DNA of 64,000 nucleotides from Bradyrhizobium sp. JYMT SZCCT0428 (lineage in GTDB: Bacteria > Pseudomonadota > Alphaproteobacteria > Rhizobiales > Xanthobacteraceae). This document shows positions 9,219 through 18,114 of this stretch, one piece after another (within the stretch, counting starts at the first letter, position 1; every line of letters starts with the position of its first letter). The translations under genes were made by a program, and so were the position numbers. The stretch spans positions 62,001 through 126,000 of the forward strand of contig NZ_JAFCLS010000019.1 of assembly GCF_018131075.1 (NCBI RefSeq). The letters run 5' to 3'. The notes under the pieces were generated by a model. The model was given only the letters and a program-made list of their open reading frames with translations. It ran no database searches and was not told the DNA's origin.

Positions 9219-9884
9219 ATGAGCACCATAAAGCCGCTGAAGATCGACATCGTCTCCGACGTGGTCTGCCCCTGGTGCTATATCGGCAAGCGCCGGATCG
9301 AGAACGCGCTGGCGCTGGTGCCGGATGTGCCGGTCGAAGTGCGCTGGCGGCCGTTCTTCCTCAATTCCTGGGTGCCGCGCGAGGGCATCAGCCGCGACGA
9401 ATATCTCACCGCCAAGTTCGGCTCGGTCGAGGCCTATAAGGGTATTGCCGGCCGCGTCGTCACGGCCGCGGGCGAAGAGGGCCTGACCTACCGGCCTGAA
9501 CTGGTGAAGCGCCAGCCCAACACCACCGATTGCCATCGCCTGATCCACTGGGCGGAAGCGCAGGGCAAATCCGGCGAGATGAAGCAGCGCCTGATGGAAT
9601 TGTACTTTCGCGATGGCGGCGATCTTACCGACGTCGACGTGCTGGTGCAGGCCGCCGCCGATATCGGCCTCGATGCCGATGACGTGCGCAAGCGCCTCGC
9701 CACCGACGAGGATGTCGCGCTGATCTCGGGCCAGGCGCAGGAAGCGTCCGAGAAGGGTATCTCCGGCGTGCCGACCTTCGTGCTGGCGCAGAAATACGCG
9801 ATCTCGGGCGCCCAGCCCGCCGACCAACTCGCCCGCGCCATCCGTCAGGTGTCCGGCGAGATCAACGCGCAGGCGGCGGAGTAG
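9219..9884 (+). CDS. DsbA-family oxidoreductase (FrnE/2-hydroxychromene-2-carboxylate isomerase-like)
   Basis: A 221-residue thioredoxin-fold protein with a CPWC active site at residues 17-20 and the C-terminal cis-proline loop GISGVPTFVL. It lacks a signal peptide, so it works in the cytoplasm, as FrnE proteins do. ATG 9219 is chosen; the upstream in-frame extension (to 9144) is not FrnE-like. Monocistronic by appearance. Likely role: thiol-disulfide exchange in stress protection; the physiological substrate cannot be deduced. Confidence 0.9.
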   Translation: MSTIKPLKIDIVSDVVCPWCYIGKRRIENALALVPDVPVEVRWRPFFLNSWVPREGISRDEYLTAKFGSVEAYKGIAGRVVTAAGEEGLTYRPELVKRQPNTTDCHRLIHWAEAQGKSGEMKQRLMELYFRDGGDLTDVDVLVQAAADIGLDADDVRKRLATDEDVALISGQAQEASEKGISGVPTFVLAQKYAISGAQPADQLARAIRQVSGEINAQAAE

Positions 9885-9998
9885 CTGAGTTCGTCAAGCC
9901 CGGCCATGACAACTGAGAGCTACGCCCCCCACAGTTGTCACCGCGCGCCTTTCATGCCCTGATACTTCCACAGAACCAAGAAACCACAGGAAAACGCC

Positions 9999-10637
9999 AT
10001 GATCTATGAGTTGAGGACCTACACCGTAAAGCCCGGCACGCTCGGCGACATGGTGAAGGCGGCGAGCACCGTGTCGGCGGACATCCGCAAGAACGACTAC
10101 GGCAAGCTTGAAGGCTACTGGATGACCGAGATCGGGCCGCTCAACCAGGTCCTGCATATGTGGAGCTACAACAGTTTCGAGGAGCGCGGACGCCTTCGTG
10201 CCGAGCTCGCCAAGAACCCGCGCTGGACCAGTGAGTATATTCCGCTGATCCGTCCGCTGCTGGTCCGTCAGGACGTCCGCCTGATGAACGCGGTGAAGCC
10301 GCCGGTGGCTCCGGCATCCTCAGGCAATGTCTACGAACTGCGCAACTATCGCGGCAAGCCGGCCGGCGGCCTCAAGCAATGGCTTGATGCATTCACGGCG
10401 GTGCTACCGGCGCGTGAAAAATACTCAAAGATCGTGGGTCTGTGGACGACCGAAGCGGGGCAGCCCAACGAGGCCTGCCACATCTGGGCCTATCCTGATC
10501 TCAACGCGCGCGCGGAAGCGCGTGGCAATGCCATGAAGGATCCGGCCTGGCAGGAATTCCTCGGCAAGGGCCCGGGGTTTTTGGAAGAGATGCACTCGAC
10601 CATCATGCTGCCGGCGCCGCACTCACCGCTGAAGTGA
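9999..10637 (+). CDS. NIPSNAP-family protein with two repeats
   Basis: A 212-residue protein made of two ferredoxin-like NIPSNAP domains. The first begins MIYELRTYTVKPGTLGD and the second, around residue 110, begins VYELRNYRGKPAGG; the segments QVLHMWSYNSFEERG and EACHIWAYPDLNARA are their matching second halves. No signal peptide or membrane segment. The biochemical role of bacterial NIPSNAP proteins is not settled. It stands alone, 115 nt after the FrnE-like gene. Confidence 0.88.
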   Translation: MIYELRTYTVKPGTLGDMVKAASTVSADIRKNDYGKLEGYWMTEIGPLNQVLHMWSYNSFEERGRLRAELAKNPRWTSEYIPLIRPLLVRQDVRLMNAVKPPVAPASSGNVYELRNYRGKPAGGLKQWLDAFTAVLPAREKYSKIVGLWTTEAGQPNEACHIWAYPDLNARAEARGNAMKDPAWQEFLGKGPGFLEEMHSTIMLPAPHSPLK

Positions 10638-10648
10638 GGTAAGGCTTT

Positions 10649-10800
10649 TCTTCTCCCTCGCCCCGCTCTTGCGGGGAGAGGGTCGGGGTGAGGGGCCTCT
10701 CTCCGCTGATGCGGTGTCGCGATTGGCAGTGTGCCTCGCCCCTCACCCGGATCGCAAGGGCGATCCGACCTCTCCCCGTAAAGGACGGGGAGAGGTGAAG
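10649..10800. repeat. Palindromic intergenic repeat (CTTCTCCC... family)
   Basis: Complementary ends (CTTCTCCCTCGCCCCG at left, GACGGGGAGAGGTGAAG at right) bracket about 150 nt. Each end also contains its own small hairpin, for example CTCTCCCCG-taaagga-CGGGGAGAG at the right. It lies between two convergent genes. The sequence type is a common dispersed repeat of Bradyrhizobium-like genomes (recalled, not searched). Confidence 0.8.
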
Positions 10801-10810
10801 AGGCAGGCTG

Positions 10811-11755
10811 TTACGCCTTCTTCAAATAATAATTCGCACGCTTCCCCAGCGCGATGCGGCGGAGCACGCGGCGCATCGCCATCGAGGCGCGGAGCGGTTT
10901 GATCGCCGTGGTCACCGTGCGGTAGAAGGCGAGCTTGAGCGCGTCGCGCACCGGCTGCTTGCCGGGCGGCTGCTGCGGCATACCAATACCGCGCAGCATT
11001 GAATTGAAGAAGTGCAAATCGTTGAGGCGGCGCACCTCGCGCGTCTTCCAGGTGATCGCCATCGAAATCGAGAATGAGTCAGCGGTGCGCACCCAATGCG
11101 GCCATTGATACGGCACGTAGCAGCCGTCGCCCGCGAACAGATGAAACTCCTTGCCGCGCGCGGCAAAGCTCTCGTCATATTTCAGATTACGGTGCTTGGT
11201 CATCGAGCGCTCGATCTCGTCGTCGGAGACGATGCTGCGGTCGGTATTGTCCAGGATGGTGAAGAACTTTTCGCCGTGGATGTGCACGAAGAAATTGTCT
11301 TCGCTGTCGAGATGGAACGGCGTGGTCGAATTCGGCGAGGACACGAACAGAAAACCTTCGAGCTGTTCGAAGCCGGCGTCGTCTAAGCTGTTGAAGCCGC
11401 GGGCGCGCGCCACCGATAGCAGGGTGTCTTCCAGCAGCTGTCGATATTCCGGTGAATTTTCGACGCGCTTGAGCACCATCCAGGCGCCGGCGGTCTCGAT
11501 GCTCTTCACCACCTCGACCGGGTCGAGATCAACCGAGGGAATGGCGTCGGGATCCTGGCTGATCGCGACCTTGCCGGAATTGTATTCGATCAAATCGCGC
11601 GGCAACTCAGCAGCCAATTGCGCGATGCGCGGCAGCATCAGAAGCGGATGGCCGGCCAGCTTGTGGCGGATCGCGAACGGTTTTAGCGGAAAGTCGCGGC
11701 GCAGCGCGTCGTTATCGGCCGTAATGACCGGAGCTACGGCGGTCTGGGTATTCAT
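10811..11755 (-). CDS. Cupin-like (JmjC/cupin_8) protein, putative 2-oxoglutarate/Fe(II) oxygenase
   Basis: A 314-residue protein with a metal-binding double-stranded beta-helix. The HxD pair is His148-Leu-Asp150 (TTPFHLDSEDN) and a third His lies in YVPYQWPHWVRT near residue 227, giving a possible iron facial triad. ATG 11755 is preferred because it forms an ATGA overlap with the stop of the upstream GNAT gene, implying translational coupling; a longer frame upstream only runs inside that gene. The C-terminus is very basic (RRVLRRIALGKRANYYLKKA). The two genes probably act together on an unknown substrate. No signal peptide. Confidence 0.8.
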   Translation of the reverse strand: MNTQTAVAPVITADNDALRRDFPLKPFAIRHKLAGHPLLMLPRIAQLAAELPRDLIEYNSGKVAISQDPDAIPSVDLDPVEVVKSIETAGAWMVLKRVENSPEYRQLLEDTLLSVARARGFNSLDDAGFEQLEGFLFVSSPNSTTPFHLDSEDNFFVHIHGEKFFTILDNTDRSIVSDDEIERSMTKHRNLKYDESFAARGKEFHLFAGDGCYVPYQWPHWVRTADSFSISMAITWKTREVRRLNDLHFFNSMLRGIGMPQQPPGKQPVRDALKLAFYRTVTTAIKPLRASMAMRRVLRRIALGKRANYYLKKA

Positions 11756-12957
11756 GAGGATTTCTCCTGGCGTTCCCTGATGAAGCGGATGGCGCGGCGC
11801 GCCGGCTCGCGGGCGAGCTGGCGCAGCGTCAAGGCGGTTTGCGCCAGCGTAGCGACCACGTCGCCGCGCTGCAGCGGAAACAGCACGTCGCCGATCGCAA
11901 GCCGTCCGCGCCAGATCGGATTGATCATGGGGTGGTCGGCATTGGCGGTGGAATCGACGAAGCGGATCGCAGGATCGGCGCAGAGATGCCGGGTCAGGTC
12001 GAGCGTCAGCTGCACGCCCGGTGAAAATTTCGAAAAGCGTTCGTCGACGCCGAGCTTGAAATAGAACGCGCGATCCTGATGCCGCAGTACGATGGCTGCT
12101 GCAACCGGCGTTTCGCCGGCGCGCAACGTCACGATCTCGCATTGGCCGGTGGCCGCGAGCGCGCAAGTGGCACGGCGGATAAAGGCGGCATCGCCGGCAT
12201 GCTGCACCAGCGCCGTGCCGCGCTTGGCTTTCCAGCCGCTGGCTTCCAGCTTGAGGAAGGTCTCCAGCGCGGCCGTAACCTCGGCGGGCGTGCGCGCAAT
12301 GTCGAAATGCACCTCGCCATGATCGCCAAGCCGATTGCGCTGCCGGCGCAATTCCTTGAGTTTCTTCGGTCCCAGCCCCTCGCGCAGCAACTCATCGGGG
12401 TCGAGGGTGGCATCGAGCGCGGCGCGGACATGCGATTGCAGCACGCGCGGCGCGCGACCGTCGCGGGCCAACACTTCGGTGAAAGCTTTCATCGCGGCGC
12501 CGTCCAGCGACATGTCGCGCAGCATCAGCGCGTGGGCGCCGGCTTTTCGCGCGCTCTCCAGCAGGCGCCCGGCCGCCTGTTCGGCATGATCGCGGCCCAG
12601 CAGCGGCGTGGACAGCGAGCCATAGGGATCGGCGCTGACCCAAACGGGCAGGGGAATCTTGTAGGCGCGCCACATCGAAATAACCGGCAGCAACCCGGTC
12701 AGCTCGGCGGCATCGCTCCAGGCACTCAATGCAGAAGCACCGATGCGTCCGCGCGCGGAAGCGTTGACCGCCAATTCCCATTCCGGGAGGTAATAGCCGT
12801 TGGGCTCGGCGACGCGCTCCGACAGCGCGCGCCATTGGGCGGTGAGGATTTCGGCAAGCGGTGTCAGCGCACCGGCAGGCGCCGCCGGCGCACGCGTGCG
12901 TGCGGCATCCCCTGGCGATGCACGACGGACTACCGATGTCTCTGCAATCTCGGCCAC
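11752..12957 (-). CDS. GNAT/FemAB-like acyltransferase (CelD/BcsL type)
   Basis: A 401-residue protein of the acetyltransferase_6 (PF13480-like) type often annotated as cellulose biosynthesis CelD. Recognisable segments are LKELRRQRNRLGDHGEV, the GWKAKRGTAL turn, and FKLGVDERFSKFSPGVQL, in which the acyl-CoA/aminoacyl pocket lies. It is cytoplasmic, with an extended N-terminus rich in Ala and Pro. Its stop overlaps the start of the JmjC-like gene by 4 nt. Role inferred only: transfer of an acyl or aminoacyl group to a sugar, lipid or peptide. Confidence 0.8.
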   Translation of the reverse strand: MAEIAETSVVRRASPGDAARTRAPAAPAGALTPLAEILTAQWRALSERVAEPNGYYLPEWELAVNASARGRIGASALSAWSDAAELTGLLPVISMWRAYKIPLPVWVSADPYGSLSTPLLGRDHAEQAAGRLLESARKAGAHALMLRDMSLDGAAMKAFTEVLARDGRAPRVLQSHVRAALDATLDPDELLREGLGPKKLKELRRQRNRLGDHGEVHFDIARTPAEVTAALETFLKLEASGWKAKRGTALVQHAGDAAFIRRATCALAATGQCEIVTLRAGETPVAAAIVLRHQDRAFYFKLGVDERFSKFSPGVQLTLDLTRHLCADPAIRFVDSTANADHPMINPIWRGRLAIGDVLFPLQRGDVVATLAQTALTLRQLAREPARRAIRFIRERQEKSS

Positions 12958-13243
12958 TTCCCCGTTTCCCCGGTCGCGATGTCGAGAGCGGCACCAACAG
13001 GGTGCCGCCTGCTTCCATCACGTTCTGGGAGCAACGCTAGCGTAGAGAAATGGAAAATGCCGGTGGGCCGACGCCCGGATTTGACCGGTTATGTTAACGG
13101 CTGATTCAGCATGCCGCCGCGTGCAGGTGCTGCGAGGATGAGCGTTCAACCATCTCCGGCCGGGCAAGCGGCTGTTTTTACGGCCCGGATCGCAGGAGTG
13201 GGGACGTAGCCCCGCCGGCGTGAACCGGCGGGAAATATCTTCG

Positions 13244-13447
13244 TTAGCCAACTCTCAGATTTTCAGCCGAGGTCTTGCCGCGGTTTTCTTTTTCTTCGTA
13301 GCTGACCTTGGCGCCCTCATTCAGGGAGCTCAGTCCGGCTTTTTCCACCGCCGAGATATGCACGAACACATCCTTGCCGCCGCTGTCGGGCTGGATAAAC
13401 CCGAATCCCTTGGTTGCGTTGAACCACTTCACAGTACCTGTCGCCAC
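13244..13447 (-). CDS. Cold-shock protein (CspA family)
   Basis: A 67-residue single OB-fold protein with RNP1 (KGFGFI) and RNP2 (VFVHIS), the normal length for a Csp. GTG start at 13447 with AGGGAG 7 nt upstream on the reverse strand. The frame stays open far upstream, but that part is not Csp-like; it is probably the long 5' leader (about 200-300 nt) that csp messages use for temperature-dependent translation. Binds single-stranded RNA/DNA as a chaperone. Stands alone. Confidence 0.95.
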   Translation of the reverse strand: MATGTVKWFNATKGFGFIQPDSGGKDVFVHISAVEKAGLSSLNEGAKVSYEEKENRGKTSAENLRVG

Positions 13448-13746
13448 GTCCGCACTCCCTGTTTTGATCGAGGCCGACAACCTAGGGCGGTCCGAGGGTC
13501 CTGCGCAAGGAAAGAAAACCTGCTGAAGCGAACCGCCGGGCGGCAGGCGCGGCCAAAACCAGCTGTTTTGACCGGATTGGGGCTGTCGTTGACCCCGCGC
13601 CTGTCTGTGGCTGGTGTCACCGACCATCGGTCGGGTTCCATGGGGAATTATCGGATCTTCGAATCCACGGAGCGAACCCATGAACAAGATCGGGTCTGAG
13701 GAAGAACCCGGATGTCGCTATCGCTCATCCGGGCTACGCGCGCCGC

Positions 13747-14670
13747 TCATTCGCCCGCTTCGGCCAGCTGGTACCGGACCGGCGTGTGGTGCCATCCCTC
13801 GTCGTGCTTCTTCCAATAAATATCCTTGAGCCGCGTCGAGATCGGCCCGGGCCGGTCGTTGCCGAGAATGCGCGCGCCGATGCGCGACGCCGGCATGACG
13901 CCGCCGGCGGTGGTCGCGAGAAAGACCTCGTCGGCGTGGTCGAGCGCCGACCGCGGGATCGGCTCGACCGCCGCCTCGATGCCGAGTTCGGCGCACAGGT
14001 CCAGCACCGATTGCCGCGTGATTCCGCGCAGGCTGCCGCGATCGGGCGTGCTCACCCTTCCGTCCCTGACGATAAAGACGTTGAAGCCCGGTCCCTCCGT
14101 GAGAAAACCCTGCGCGTCGCACAGCACGGCGGTGTCGAAACCGGCATCGTGCGCCTCCATCAGGCCGGAGGTCAGGTCGTTCCACTGATAGTTCTTCACC
14201 GTGGGATCGACCGAGGCGTCGGGCACCCGCGGCGTCGAGGCGATGAATACATGGGCGCCGCGCGCCTGCACGTCTTTCGGCACGACGTCGATCCAGGGCA
14301 GCGCATACGCAATCAAATGGTTTTCGCAATCCGCCGGCCGGCGCGATCCCATCACCCGCGGCCGTCCGCGCGAGGCCACCATCGCCACATAGGCATCCGC
14401 CAGGCCGGTCAGCGCGACACAGCGATGCAGGACCGCCTCGATCGCGGCGCGGTCTTCCTGCGGATGGATTCTGCGCTTTTCCATCGAGCGCTCGAAGCGG
14501 TCGAGGTGATCTCGGAGCCGGAAGAAGCCACCCTTGAACACATGCACGACGTCATAGACGACATCGGAGCGCGTAAAACCCCAATCGGTCACCGGCAGCG
14601 TCGCCTCGGCGATCGGGACATAGCGACCCCGGACGTAGCCGGCGCCATCGGGGTAGGGGGCAGTGGTCAT
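13747..14670 (-). CDS. PLP-dependent class IV aminotransferase
   Basis: A 307-residue fold-type IV enzyme (branched-chain/D-amino-acid aminotransferase superfamily). The PLP lysine is in DPTVKNYQWNDL and the phosphate-binding region includes TEGPGFNVFIV and ATTAGGVMPAS. The segment VYDVVHVFKGGFFRLRDHLDRF is unlike typical IlvE and recalls (R)-selective amine transaminases, so the substrate may be an amine or keto acid rather than a branched-chain amino acid (inference). Cytoplasmic and apparently monocistronic. Confidence 0.88.
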   Translation of the reverse strand: MTTAPYPDGAGYVRGRYVPIAEATLPVTDWGFTRSDVVYDVVHVFKGGFFRLRDHLDRFERSMEKRRIHPQEDRAAIEAVLHRCVALTGLADAYVAMVASRGRPRVMGSRRPADCENHLIAYALPWIDVVPKDVQARGAHVFIASTPRVPDASVDPTVKNYQWNDLTSGLMEAHDAGFDTAVLCDAQGFLTEGPGFNVFIVRDGRVSTPDRGSLRGITRQSVLDLCAELGIEAAVEPIPRSALDHADEVFLATTAGGVMPASRIGARILGNDRPGPISTRLKDIYWKKHDEGWHHTPVRYQLAEAGE

Positions 14671-14745
14671 GGGTGGTCTCCCGGTTCATATCCCATAAGT
14701 AGATTAGCCGACTTGTCCGACGGAGCTCGCTCAATTCCGCCTGGT

Positions 14746-15375
14746 CTACTGTCGCGCAATGCTCTCTCCGCGCAACGTTCCTCGCTTTCTCCGCGCCCGC
14801 AGGTCAGCCATGACTTTTATGGCCGCTGCGAGGACCAGCGCGCAAAGCGCCGCCTTCGACATCGTCTCCATCGTGCCCTCGATCAGTATGGCATGGACCA
14901 CGCTTCCTGCGACGATGACAATCGCGAGGGGCATATGGACGATACGCCACGTTCGCGCCCGCAGTCCCAATCGCCGGCGAAGTGCAGCTATGATCGCGAC
15001 GGCGACGATGGCCCACATGGCGATCACACCCCAGGGCGAGAACGGCGTCGGTGATGCGAACAGAAGGGCGTCAATCATATCAGGCGGACTGGTGATCCAG
15101 AGGCCCGCGACGTGGACCACCACCGCCACGACCAGCGCGCCTCCGATCCAGTGATGTGCACGCCGTCCACGATAAGCCGACAGTCCCGGTAAGTATCCGC
15201 CAATCAGCAAGGGCTGGACGAGCACAAGACCCATTGCGACAATCCCTGCGAACCCGGCCAGTATGTAGACCGGACCGCGCCATGCGAGCAGCGGGCTCGC
15301 TGCCGCGGCGGCGATCGGCACGCAAATGGCTGCTGCAAGGGCGGCCCAGGTCAGGGTCACCTTCGCCAATTTCAT
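14746..15375 (-). CDS. Ferric-reductase-like transmembrane protein
   Basis: A 209-residue membrane protein with about six hydrophobic helices and histidines spaced as in haem-binding ferric-reductase-like domains (RRAHHWIGGALV, VVHVAGLW, WRIVHMPLAIV, SVVHAILIEGTM). It ends in a basic cytoplasmic tail. No FAD/NAD domain is attached, so it would need a partner to receive electrons. It lies 19 nt downstream of the dioxygenase-like gene 15395-15883 on the same strand and is probably in the same operon. Confidence 0.8.
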   Translation of the reverse strand: MKLAKVTLTWAALAAAICVPIAAAAASPLLAWRGPVYILAGFAGIVAMGLVLVQPLLIGGYLPGLSAYRGRRAHHWIGGALVVAVVVHVAGLWITSPPDMIDALLFASPTPFSPWGVIAMWAIVAVAIIAALRRRLGLRARTWRIVHMPLAIVIVAGSVVHAILIEGTMETMSKAALCALVLAAAIKVMADLRARRKRGTLRGESIARQ

Positions 15376-15394
15376 TCCCGTGTTCCCAACTCGG

Positions 15395-15883
15395 TCAGGC
15401 CGGCTGAAGGACGAAGTGCGCCTCGAGGCTGGTATCTTTGGCGCTGCGCATCACGGGACGCAGAAAGACGGTTTTGAATTCGCCGCTGTCATAGGCGAGG
15501 TGACCATGCGGCTGGCCAAAGATCGGAATGATCTGCGGCATCTCGAGGCGGAACGCCCCGTTCTTGTCGGTGAGCGTGGCCCCATGACTCTGCGGTTCAT
15601 GCTCCTGCCCTTCGGTGGTGTGCGCCCAGATCTGGATGCGCTGCCCGGCAAGCGGAGTCCCGTCGCCGGCGCGGCGCACGGTGCCGCTCATCCAGAAGCC
15701 ACCCTTGCCGATCCGATCCACGGTCGCCGCCCCCTTGCGGTAGTTGTTGGCTCCGCCCGGCATCGAAGCGGTCGGTGCGAGGCCTTCCGCGCGGGCGGGC
15801 AACAGCAGCCCGGAAACCCCGGTTGCCAGGACGGAGCCGCCGGCGGCGAGGAGGTTGCGGCGGTTGAGTACGAAGGTGGTCAT
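15395..15883 (-). CDS. Tat-exported intradiol-dioxygenase-like protein
   Basis: A 162-residue protein whose N-terminus is a twin-arginine signal (NRRNLLAAGG, cleavage about residue 33). The rest resembles the beta-sandwich of protocatechuate/catechol intradiol dioxygenases (GTPLAGQRIQIWAH, ATLTDKNGAFRLEMP, FGQPHGHLAY) but is shorter. I cannot place the usual two-Tyr/two-His iron ligands, so enzymatic activity is doubtful. ATG 15883 follows AGGAACTT. It precedes the ferric-reductase-like membrane protein. The pair may be a periplasmic redox module; function unknown. Confidence 0.75.
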   Translation of the reverse strand: MTTFVLNRRNLLAAGGSVLATGVSGLLLPARAEGLAPTASMPGGANNYRKGAATVDRIGKGGFWMSGTVRRAGDGTPLAGQRIQIWAHTTEGQEHEPQSHGATLTDKNGAFRLEMPQIIPIFGQPHGHLAYDSGEFKTVFLRPVMRSAKDTSLEAHFVLQPA

Positions 15884-16495
15884 GTAAGTTCCTCCTGCGA
15901 CCGTGCAGTTGCTTCGCGGAAGAGTACAACAACAAGCGCGAGAGGCCCAGTTGAGGGAGGCGAACGGCGCGACAGGGCGCAATAACAGTGTTGTGAACGG
16001 GTGTGCCGGCCGCTCAACCAGCGTCGTTGACGAGGCATACTCAGCAGCGTCCGGGGGTATTGGTCCTTCGCTCCTGGTCGCCGATGGATGCCAGGCGATC
16101 GATGGCTTGTCTGCTTCCGGGACCCTAAACGGACATTTCTGCCGATCCGAGCTTTCGTCCTTTGCTGCAGCAATTGTTTAGTCGCAGAATTCGTCCGGGT
16201 TCGCCGAGAGACTGGTCAGAGGAGGGGATAATGCGCGCGTTTCTGCCAGCTGTCTTCTTGCTCATTTCGCTTTCCTCTACCGCGAGCCGATTTTGCTGAC
16301 GATGGCCGCTTACGGGGATAAAGCAGACGATCACAGCCACGGCCGCCGACGTCTGCCAGGGGCAATTTGAATTTGGGACACCTGCGTTGTCCGATCTGTA
16401 CATTCTCACAATCCATACTGCTTCGCATTGCTGTTGAACCTTCGCGAAGTTCCCGTGACCCACGCTAAGGGGCGTTGGGACCATAGGAGGTTCTG
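15884..16495. other. Intergenic, no convincing gene
   Basis: About 600 nt. The only suggestive element is a 22-codon frame at 16231-16299, behind GGAGGGG, that encodes just a signal-peptide-like stretch (MRAFLPAVFLLISLSS) and then stops. It may be the stump of a decayed secreted protein. Nothing else was recognised. Confidence 0.5.
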
Positions 16496-16741
16496 ATGAC
16501 GAGGCATCGAACGATTACTGGGTTCGTCGCTGTCGCTCTGCTCGCTGTTGCCGCAACCGCTGCCACCATGAGGTCGTCCTCGGTTTGGACCAACGGCTTT
16601 GTCGACCCTACCGGCACAACCATGTTGAAGGGCCTCGTGGTTGACGCGAACAAGCTTCCGGCCGCGAGTTTTGACGATCGCTGGTCCGCGATGACAACTT
16701 CGACAACTGGTACGCCCGAGCGCATGCTCGCGGATCGCTAG
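16496..16741 (+). CDS. Small secreted hypothetical protein
   Basis: An 81-residue frame with AGGAGG 8 nt before the ATG. It begins with a hydrophobic signal-like segment (ITGFVAVALLAVAATAATM) followed by a polar tail (SSVWTNGFVDPTGTTMLKG). No cysteines and no recognised domain. The next gene starts about 145 nt downstream. Codon use and the signal peptide make it plausible, but there is no family evidence. Confidence 0.5.
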   Translation: MTRHRTITGFVAVALLAVAATAATMRSSSVWTNGFVDPTGTTMLKGLVVDANKLPAASFDDRWSAMTTSTTGTPERMLADR

Positions 16742-16886
16742 GTGCCTCCGCAATCGGCGTCTGCTGGACGAAATTTGTAATGACCTTAGCGGTTGTATGC
16801 GGCTGCATGCACGACGGGATGATCAGGGAGGTACATTCACACCACATTGGCAGTCGTTCGAAATTCCAAACTTTTTGAGGGAGGCA

Positions 16887-18110
16887 ATGATGAACGTACT
16901 GAAATCTGCAATCGTCGGCATGGTCCTGATTTCAGCCAATACGCCGGTCCGCGCGGACGTCATCGGCGACTGGAACAACACGGCAATTGACGTGATGAAG
17001 GCGGTCAACGTCACCGGCAATCCGTGGACGCGCAGCATGGCTCTGGTGAACGTATCCATGTCTGACGCGGTCAACTCCGCGCAGAACCGATATTCGCGCT
17101 ACATACCGGAGCTTCCAACTGACCCGAACGCCTCGGCGGAGGCCGCGGCTGCCGCGGCTGCCCGCGAAATACTCATGCGCCAGTATCCTGGCCAGAAGGA
17201 GCGGATTGAAGCAGCCTTCGCAGAAACGATGAAAACCGTTCCGGACAATCCCGGACGGGCTGCGGGTATTGATCTAGGCGCAAAAGTTGCGGACGCTGTT
17301 TTCGCGGAACGGCAGAGTGACGCGACAAACACGCCCGACACATATCGTCCGCTCACGACGCCTGGCGTGTGGGTACCGACCACGCCGCCGCTCTTTCCTC
17401 AATATGCCACGGCCAAGCCCTGGGGCATGGAAAGCGCGAGTCAATTCCGCCCGGGTCCGCCCCCGGCACTCAGCAGTGCGCTTTATGCGCTTGATTACAA
17501 CGAAACCAGGGAAATGGGCGGCGTGAAAAGCACGAAGCGCACCGACGCGCAGTCCGATGTCGTGCGCTTCTGGACACAGGCCAACCTTGGGCCCGCATGG
17601 TTCCAGGCCGCCAGGCAGGCTTCCGCTCGTCATAACCTCTCCCTGGCAGAAAGTGCGCGAGTGTTCGCACTGATGTCGATGGCTCTCGCCAATTGCTTCA
17701 TCCTCGATTGGGACGCCAAATTCCAATACAATTTCTGGCGGCCGATCACCGCGATCCGCAACGGCGACCAGGACAGTAACGATGCGACTGAACGCGACGC
17801 CGGCTGGCAACCTCTGAACACCACGCCGATGCATCCGGAATACCCGTCGCAGGCGGGCATCAACGCGGGTGCGGCGCGAACCGTTCTGGAAGCCGTTTTC
17901 GGCAACGGGACGGAAGAATTCGTCGCGACCGACATTTCCGACGCCCGCCTTTCACGCAAGTTCACCAGCTTTGCGCAACTGGCCCAGGAGCACAAAGAGG
18001 TGCGCATCTGGGGCGGCATTCATTTCCGCAATTCGCTGGACGTCGGGGATGCGATGGGTCGCAAGGTCGCCGATCATCTCGTGGCAAACTACATGAAGCC
18101 GACGAGGTAG
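16887..18110 (+). CDS. Vanadium-dependent haloperoxidase-like (PAP2 superfamily) protein
   Basis: A 407-residue helical protein with a signal peptide (cleaved near PVRA, residue 23). The PAP2/VHPO motif 1 is intact: Lys278-x6-Arg285-Pro (KFQYNFWRP). Motif 3 is recognisable as RIWGGIHFRNS with Arg373 and His379. Motif 2, usually PSGH or, in this subgroup, PCAH, reads PSQAG at 320-324 and so lacks its histidine. Start ATG 16887 follows GAGGGAGG. A haloperoxidase oxidises halide with H2O2, the phosphatases of the fold hydrolyse phosphomonoesters; with motif 2 altered, activity is uncertain. It is followed after 4 nt by a CxxCH protein, probably co-transcribed. Confidence 0.8.
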   Translation: MMNVLKSAIVGMVLISANTPVRADVIGDWNNTAIDVMKAVNVTGNPWTRSMALVNVSMSDAVNSAQNRYSRYIPELPTDPNASAEAAAAAAAREILMRQYPGQKERIEAAFAETMKTVPDNPGRAAGIDLGAKVADAVFAERQSDATNTPDTYRPLTTPGVWVPTTPPLFPQYATAKPWGMESASQFRPGPPPALSSALYALDYNETREMGGVKSTKRTDAQSDVVRFWTQANLGPAWFQAARQASARHNLSLAESARVFALMSMALANCFILDWDAKFQYNFWRPITAIRNGDQDSNDATERDAGWQPLNTTPMHPEYPSQAGINAGAARTVLEAVFGNGTEEFVATDISDARLSRKFTSFAQLAQEHKEVRIWGGIHFRNSLDVGDAMGRKVADHLVANYMKPTR

Positions 18111-18114
18111 GCCC

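Noticed and set aside
15903..16181. Forward frame of 92 codons upstream of the haloperoxidase region
   Set aside because: No ribosome site, no domain and biased composition.
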